From: Limnohabitans planktonicus II-D5
GTDB lineage: Bacteria > Pseudomonadota > Gammaproteobacteria > Burkholderiales > Burkholderiaceae_C
DNA: 33,202 nucleotides
Direction: 5' to 3'
Assembly (NCBI RefSeq): GCF_001270065.2
Contig: NZ_LFYT02000040.1
Coordinates: forward strand, 1-33,202
Under the pieces are notes generated by a model, which was not told the origin of the DNA, made no database searches, and saw only the letters and a list, made by a program, of their open reading frames with translations. A program made the position numbers and the translations under genes. The stretch's first letter is position 1, and every line of letters starts with the position of its first letter. Positions 24,201 through 33,200 of the stretch are shown here, in pieces.

Positions 24201-27200
24201 GACTTCAGCCTGGCCGACATCACCTTGCTGGGCGGCACATTGAGCAACTTCGCAGGCTCGGGCAAGGTCTACACCGCCACCTTCACCCCCAATGCCACGG
24301 CCAAGAGCGCCGCGCTGTTTGTCTCCAGCGACAAATTCACCGACGCCGCAGGCAACCTCAACAAAGACGGCTCCGACAACAACAACGCCGCTTCGTTTGC
24401 CATCAACTGCACACCCGTGCCCCCCGCACCCCTGACGCCCCCAGCGCCCAGCGTGGTCGTTGCACCGGGCGGCATCACCACCCCAGACACCACCCCCACC
24501 TTCCAAGGCACCGGCACACCCGGTAACACCATCCAGATCAAAGACCCCGCTGGCAACGTGATTGGCTCTGCCGTGGTCGGCCCCAACGGCCAGTGGAACG
24601 TCACCCCCACCGCGCCGCTGCCCCAGGGCTCCAACAACCTGTCCATCACCGAAACCAGCCCCTCGGGTGCCGTCAGCCCCTCCGTGCCCTTGCCGGTGGT
24701 CATCGACTCCGTGGCCCCTTCGGCACCCGCTGGTGCCATTGCCCCCGGCAGCAACACCGGCTCCACCACCGACAACATCACCAGCAACAACAAGCCCACC
24801 CTCACGGGCACAGGCACGCCCGGTGACACCATCAAGATCACCGACCCGCAAGGCAACGTGATCGGCACCGCCGTCGTCGGCCCCAACGGCCAGTGGAGCA
24901 TCACGCCCACCACAGCCCTGCCCACAGGCACCAACAACCTCAGCATGGTCGCCATCGACCCGGCTGGCAACGTCAGCCCCACGGCTCCGCTGCCCGTCGT
25001 CATTGAGTCAGGCAGCCTGCCCGCACCCACAGGCGGCATCAACCCCGGAAGCAACACCGGCTCGACCACCGACAACATCACCACCAACCCGCAACCCGTG
25101 CTCAGCGGCACTGGTCAGCCCGGTGACACCATCAAGATCACCGACCCCGCTGGCAACGTGATCGGCTCTGCCGTGGTCGGCCCCAACGGCCAGTGGAACG
25201 TCACCCCCACCGCACCGCTGCCCCAGGGCCTCAACAACCTGTCCATCACCGAAACCAGCCCCTCGGGTGCCGTCAGCCCCTCCGTGCCCTTGCCGGTGGT
25301 CATCGACAGCGTGGGCCCCTCGGCACCGTCAGGCACCTTCGCCCCGGGCAGCAACAGCGGCTCGACCACCGACAACATCACCAGCGTCACCCAGCCCACA
25401 CTGACAGGCACAGGCACGCCCGGTGACACCATCAAGATCACCGACCCGCAAGGCAACGTCATTGGCTCTGCCATCGTCGGCCCCAACGGCCAATGGAGCT
25501 TGGCGCCCACCAACCCGCTGCCACAAGGCCAGAACAACCTGAGCATCGTCGCCGTCGACCCCGCAGGCAACGTCAGCCCCCCCACACCGCTGCCGATCTT
25601 CATCGACACCGTGGCACCCACCATTGCGCTTTCCAGCAACAAAACCCTGCTGGGCAACGGCGAAAGCGTCACCGTCACCTTCACCCTCTCTGAAGCCAGC
25701 AGCGATTTCACCCTGGCCGACATCACCGCCATGGGCGGCACGCTCAGCAACTTCCAGGGCTCGGGCACCACCTACTTCGCCACCTTCACACCCAACGCTG
25801 GGGCCACCAGCGCCGCCTTGCTGGTCACCAGCGACAAGTTCTCGGACGCTGCAGGCAACCTCAACAAAGACGGCTCCGACCTCAACAACGCCCTGAGCTT
25901 CAGCGTCAGCGCGGTTGTGGTGCCCGCACCCGCAGCGCCCTCCGGCACCCTGGCGCCCTCCAGCAACAGCGGCTCGCTGACCGACAACGTCACCATCGAC
26001 ACCACGCCCACCATCACCGGCGTGGGCACACCCGGCGACACCATCAAGATCACCGACCCACAGGGCAACGTGATCGGTACTGCCATCGTTGCCCCCAACG
26101 GCAGCTGGAGCATCACGCCCACCACGCCGCTGCCCCAAGGCAACAACAACCTGGCCATCACCGAAATCACGCCCGATGGCCAGACCAGCCCGGCCACCAT
26201 CCTGCCCATCGTCATCGACAGCGTCGCACCCCTGGCACCCACAGCGGGCATCAACCCCGCCAGCAACAGCGGCTCGCTGACCGACAACGTCACCATCGAC
26301 ACCACCCCCACGATTGACGGCACTGGCACGCCCGGCGACACCATCAAAATCACCGACCCGCAAGGCAACCTGATCGGCACCGCCATCGTCGGCCCCAACG
26401 GCCAGTGGAGCATCACGCCCACCACGCCGCTGCCCACAGGCACCAACAACCTGTCCGTCACCGAAATCGACCCCGCAGGCAACATCAGCCCCGCCGTGCC
26501 GCTGCCCATCGTCATCGAAACGGCGGTCAGCGCTGCACCGGCCCTGGTCGTGCGCGGCCGCGTCTTCGCAGGCCCCATCGCCGCCACCAGCGCCACGACC
26601 GAAGTCGTGGACGCCCAAAACCTCATCCCCGACATCAATACGCTGCAAACCAGCGCGTCCACCAGCGTGACCAGCACTGGCGGCATCAACCTGGTCCAAC
26701 CCAAAGAAGTCGCCGTCTCGCTGCCCACCGGCACACCCACCGTCATCGCCACCAACCCACCCGTCATCACGGAAAGCTCGGTCAGCAGCGTGGCACCGCC
26801 TCCCGGTGCCATGAACGACGGCATGATCCTGACCCCGCCCAGCCTGACCGGCAACCCCAGCGTCACCTCGGGCACGGGCTCCACCGCCACCGGCGGCGGC
26901 ACCCTGCCCAACACCACAGGCGGCGTCTCTGACAGCTCGGGCAACGGCGTGGCACCGCCTCCCGGTGCCATGAACGACGGCATGATCCTGACCCCGCCCA
27001 GCGTCACCGGCAACCCCACCACCACCTCCACAGCTGGCGTCAGCGGGGGTGCAGACGTGTTCGTCTACGACAACACCGGCACCTTGCTGGGCCAAACCGT
27101 GCTGGCTGCAGACGGCACCTGGAGCATCACCGCCGCCAACCGTGGCAGCTACCGTGGCCCTGTGCTGGTCAAAGTCATTGACGCCAACGGCAGCGCCATC

Positions 27201-30200
27201 AACTACATCGACGAAGTCTCTGCCACCGGCAAGTCCTTCGACACCACCTTGCGCGCCCAGGCCGTGGCCGACGTCGGTCAAAGCAACTTCACCGTGGCCG
27301 CAGACCAAAGCGCCACCCTGGTCGTGAACATCACGCCCGTCACCGAACTGGCCGTGCGCAGCGCCGGCATTGCCGACAACGCCAACCAGCCGCTGGCCAG
27401 CGCCGCCGCCATCAACACCGCCAACGCCAACGTGGCCAAGGCCTTGGGCATGGCAGGCGTGGACATCATTGGTGAGCCCACCACCACCAACAGCCCCACT
27501 TTCACCGCCACCAACCGCTACGACGCCAACGGCGTGGTCGTCCTCACAGCCGGTGAAAAATACGGTCTGGTGCTGGCCAAACTCTCCGGTCTGGACAGCG
27601 TCAAAGGCAACATCGACGCCAGCCTGGACGCCCTGCAAACCGAACTGCTGGCAGGCGGCACGCTCAGCACCACCGGCGCAACCCTCATGGACACCGGCCG
27701 CCTCAACGCCCTGGCCGCCCTCAAGGCCCCCAACACCGGTGCCTCCGAACTCACCTTCCTGATTGACACGCCCCTGAACCGCTGGCTGCTGGGCGACATC
27801 GTCGTCACCGCACAAACCATCACGGCCACCACCGTCAACCTGACCGGCTCGGCCCTGCCGGGCAGCACCGTCACCGTCACCTTGCCCGACGGCAGCACCC
27901 TGCAAGCCACGGCCAACGCCCAAGGTGTCTTCACCGTCAGCTTCCCCGCCACCAAAGTCAACACCGACAAGGAAGTGGACTTCCAGGGCACCGACGGTCT
28001 GGTGCAGCCCTCCGTCAACACCCACACCCTGCCGTCCGCTCCCACCGGCGTGCTCGACCCGAGCAGCAACACCGGCTCGACCACCGACAACCTGACCACC
28101 GACAAAACGCCCACCCTGAGCGGCACCGGCACCCCCGGCGACACCGTCAAAATCACCGACCCGCAAGGCAACGTCATCGGCAGTGCAATCGTCGGCCCCA
28201 ACGGTCAGTGGAGCGTCACGCCCACCACACCGCTGCCCGAAGGCACCAACAACCTCAGCCTGGTGCAGGTCGACCCCGAAGGCAACGTCAGCCCCGCCGT
28301 GCCCCTGCCCGTGGTCATCGACAGCGTCGTGCCCACCATTGCTTTGACCAGCGTTCAAAACGCGGGCCAAAACCCCACCGTCACCTTCACCCTGTCTGAA
28401 GCCAGCACCGATTTCACGCTGGCCGATGTGACCGTGACCGGCGGCACCCTGAGCGCCCTGACGCAAAGCCCCACCAACCCCCTGGTCTACACCGCCACCT
28501 TTGCCCCCGCAGCCGGTGCCAGCACCGCCAGCGTGCAAGTGGACAGCGCCAAGTTCTCTGACGCCGCAGGCAACCAAAACGCCGACGGCGCAGAAGCCAA
28601 CAACAAGCTGACCTTCAACTTCGGCTCCACCACGCCGCCCGCAGCCCCAACGGGCATTGCCATCGACCCGGCCAGCAACAGCGGCTCGGGCACCGACCAG
28701 CTCACCAACAAGCCCCAGCCCACGATCAACGGCAGCGGCACGCCTGGCGACACCGTCAAGATCACCGACCCGCAAGGCAACGTCATTGGCTCAGCCATCG
28801 TCGGCCCCAACGGCCAGTGGCAAGTCACGCCCACATCACCGCTGCCCGAAGGCCCCAACAGCCTGGCCGTCACCGTCACCAACCCCTCCGGGCAGGTCAG
28901 CCCACCGGCTCCGTTCACCGTCACCGTGGACACCACAGCGCCCACCATTGCGCTGAGCACCGCGCAATCGGTGCTGGCCACTGGCCAAACCGGTCAGGTC
29001 ACTTTCACCCTGAGTGAAGCCACCACCGACTTCACCCTGGCCGACGTCACCGCCATGGGCGGCACGCTGAGCAACCTGGTGCAAAGCCCCACCAACCCGC
29101 TGGTCTACACGGCCACCTTCACGCCCGCAGCCGGTGCCACCAGCGCCGCTTTGCTGGTCACCAGCGACAAGTTCTCGGATGCCGCCGCCAACTTCAACAA
29201 AGACGGCGCCGACACCAACAACGCGCTCTCCTTCAGCGTCAACGCTGTCCCTGTGGCACCTGCAGCCCCAACGGGCATTGCCATCGACCCGGCCAGCAAC
29301 AGCGGCTCGGGCACCGACCAGCTCACCAACAAGCCCCAGCCCCCGATCAACGGCAGCGGCACGCCTGGCGACACCGTCAAGATCACCGACCCGCAAGGCA
29401 ACGTCATTGGCTCAGCCATCGTCGGCCCCAACGGCCAGTGGCAAGTCACGCCCACATCACCGCTGCCCGAAGGCCCCAACAGCCTGGCCGTCACCGTCAC
29501 CAACCCCTCGGGTCAGGTCAGCCCACCGGCTCCGTTCACCGTCACCGTGGACACCACAGCGCCCACCATTGCGCTGAGCACCGCGCAATCGGTGCTGGCC
29601 ACTGGCCAAACCGGTCAGGTCACCTTCACCCTGAGTGAAGCCACCACCGACTTCACCCTGGCCGACGTCACCGCCATGGGCGGCACGCTGAGCAACCTGG
29701 TGCAAAGCCCCACCAACCCGCTGGTCTACACGGCCACCTTCACGCCCGCAGCCGGAGCCACCAGCGCCGCCTTGCTGGTCACCAGCGACAAGTTCTCGGA
29801 TGCCGCCGCCAACTTCAACAAAGACGGTGCCGACACCAACAACGCGCTCTCCTTCAGCGTCAACGCCGCCCCTGTGGCACCTGCAGCCCCAACGGGCATT
29901 GCCATCGACCCGGCCAGCAACAGCGGCTCGGGCACCGACCAGCTCACCAACAAGCCCCAGCCCACGATCAACGGCAGCGGCACGCCTGGCGACACCGTCA
30001 AGATCACCGACCCGCAAGGCAACGTCATTGGCAGTGCAGTCGTCGGCCCCAACGGCCAGTGGCAAGTCACGCCCACATCACCGCTGCCCGAAGGCCCCAA
30101 CAGCCTGGCCGTCACCGTCACCAACCCCTCGGGTCAGGTCAGCCCACCGGCTCCGTTCACCGTCACCGTGGACACCATAGCGCCCACCATTGCGCTGAGC

Positions 30201-33200
30201 GCACCGGCCACCGCCTTGACCAGCGGCCAGACCTCGGCCATCACCTTCACCCTGAGTGAAGCCAGCACTGATTTCACGCTGGCCGACATCACCGTGACCG
30301 GCGGCACCCTGAGCGCCCTGGTGCAAAGCCCGACCAACCCCCTGGTCTACACCGCCACCTTCACGCCCACCGCCGGTGCCACCACCGCCACCGTGCGAGT
30401 GGACAGCGCCAAGTTCGCTGACGCCGCCGCCAACCAGAACGCTGACGGCGCAGAAGCCAACAACACCCTCAACTACACGCTTGGCCAGCCCTCTGTGCCG
30501 CCAACAGCCCCAACGGGCATTGCCATCGACCCGGCCAGCAACAGCGGCTCGGGTACCGACCAGCTCACCAACAAGCCCCAGCCCACGATCAACGGCAGCG
30601 GCACGCCTGGCGACACCGTCAAGATCACCGACCCACAAGGCAACGTCATTGGCTCAGCCATCGTCGGCCCCAACGGCCAGTGGCAAGTCACGCCCACATC
30701 ACCGCTGCCCGAAGGCCCCAACAGCCTGGCCGTCACCGTCACCAACCCCTCGGGTCAGGTGAGCCCTCCCGCTCCGTTCACCGTCACGGTGGACACCACA
30801 GCGCCCACCATTGCGCTGTCCACCACGCAGGCCGTGCTGGCCTCAGGCCAAACTGGCGTCGTCACCTTCACCCTGAGCGAGGCCAGCACCGACTTCACCC
30901 TGGCTGACGTCACCGCGATTGGCGGCACCCTGAGCAACCTGGTGCAAAGCCCGACCAACCCCCTGGTCTACACCGCCGTGCTCACGCCCGCAGCCGGTGC
31001 CACCAGCGCCGCCTTGCTGGTCACCAGCGACAAGTTCTCGGATGCCGCTGCCAACTTCAACAAAGACGGCGCGGAACTCAACAACGCGCTCTCCTTCAGC
31101 GTCAACGCCGCCCCTGTGGCACCGGCAGCCCCAACGGGCATTGCCATCGACCCGGCCAGCAACAGCGGCTCGGGCACCGACCAGCTCACCAACAAGCCCC
31201 AGCCCACGATCAACGGCAGCGGCACGCCTGGCGACACCGTCAAGATCACCGACCCGCAAGGCAACGTCATTGGCTCAGCCATCGTCGGCCCCAACGGCCA
31301 GTGGCAAGTCACGCCCACATCACCGCTGCCCGAAGGCCCCAACAGCCTGGCCGTCACCGTCACCAACCCCTCGGGTCAGGTGAGCCCTCCCGCTCCGTTC
31401 ACCGTCACCGTGGACACCACAGCGCCCACCATTGCGCTGAGCGCACCGGCCACGGCCTTGACCAGCGGCCAGACCTCGGCCATCACCTTCACCCTGAGTG
31501 AAGCCAGCACTGATTTCACGCTGGCCGACATCACCGTGACCGGCGGCACCCTGAGCGCCCTGGTGCAAAGCCCGACCAACCCCCTGGTCTACACCGCCAC
31601 CTTCACGCCCACCGCCGGTGCCACCACCGCCACCGTGCGAGTGGACAGCGCCAAGTTCGCTGACGCCGCCGCCAACCAGAACGCTGACGGCGCAGAAGCC
31701 AACAACACCCTGAACCTGAGCTACAGCGCCGCCCCCGTGGCCCCGCTGGCACCCCCTGCAGGCATCAATCCGGGCAGCAACAGCGGCTCGCCCACCGACC
31801 TCATCACCAACCAGAACAAACCGGTCCTCACCGGCACCGGCGTGCCGGGCGACACCATCAAGATCACCGACCCCTCGGGCAACGTGATCGGCACCGCCAC
31901 CGTCGGGCCCAACGGCCAGTGGAGCATCACGCCCACCACACCGCTGCCCGAAGGCACCAACAACCTCAGCGTGGTCGCCATCAACCCTGCTGGCCAGATC
32001 AGCCCCGTCACACCGCTGCCCGTGGTCATCGACACCACGCTGCCCACCGTGGCCCTCAGCACCACCCAGTCGCTGCTGGCCCAAGGCCAGACCGGCACCG
32101 TCACCTTCACCTTCAGCGAACCCACGCTGGACTTCACCCTGGGCGATGTGGCCGTCACCGGTGGCACGCTCAGCAACCTGGCCTTGAGCCCCACCAACCC
32201 GCTGGCCTACACCGCCACCTTCACGCCCACAGCCGGTGTGCTCAACGCCACCTTGGTGGTCGCCAGCGACAAGTTCACCGACATCGCAGGCAGCCTCAAC
32301 AAAGACGGCGCTGAAACCAACAACACCCTGGCTTTCAGCATCAGCGCACCGCCCACGCCGCACAGCCTCACGGCCATGCTCGACCTCGTCAGCGACAGCG
32401 GCACCGTCGGTGACAACACCACCAACGACACCACGCCCACCATCAGCGGCACCGGCACCGCAGGCGACATCGTCAAGGTCTACAACGCCCAAGGCCTGGT
32501 CATTGCCAGCGCCGTGGTCGCGGCCAACGGCACCTGGTCGGCCACGCCCACCACCGTGCTGCCCCAGGGCATCAACGCCCTGAGCGTCACCGCCACCAGC
32601 CCCACCGGCAGCGTGCTCAGCACCGGCCTGCCCATCACCATCGTGGTCGACAGCGTGGCCCCTGTGGCCCCCACCGGCATCCTTGACCCCATCAGCGACT
32701 CCGGCGTCAAAGGCGACAGCACCACCAACGACAACACACCCACGCTCAGCGGCACTGGCGTGCCCGGCAACACCATCACCATCAAAAACCCAGCGGGCCA
32801 GGTCATTGGCACCGCCGTGGTCGATGACGGTGGCAAGTGGAGCATCACGCCCACCACGCCCCAGCCCGAAGGCCTGAACAACTACACCATGACGGCCACC
32901 GACCCGTCCGGCAACGTCAGCCCACCCGCACCGCTGCCTGTGACGATTGACACCACAGCGCCGTCAGCGCCCACCGGCGTGCTCGACCCGACCAGCGACT
33001 CCGGCGTCAAAGGCGACAAGACCACCAACGACAACACGCCCACCCTGAGCGGCACCGGCACCCCCGGCGACACCATCACCATCAAGAACCCAGCGGGCGA
33101 GGTGATCGGCACCGCCGTGGTCGACGCGGGTGGCAAGTGGAACATCACGCCCACCACGCCCCAGCCTGAAGGCCTGAACAACTACACCATGACGGCCACC

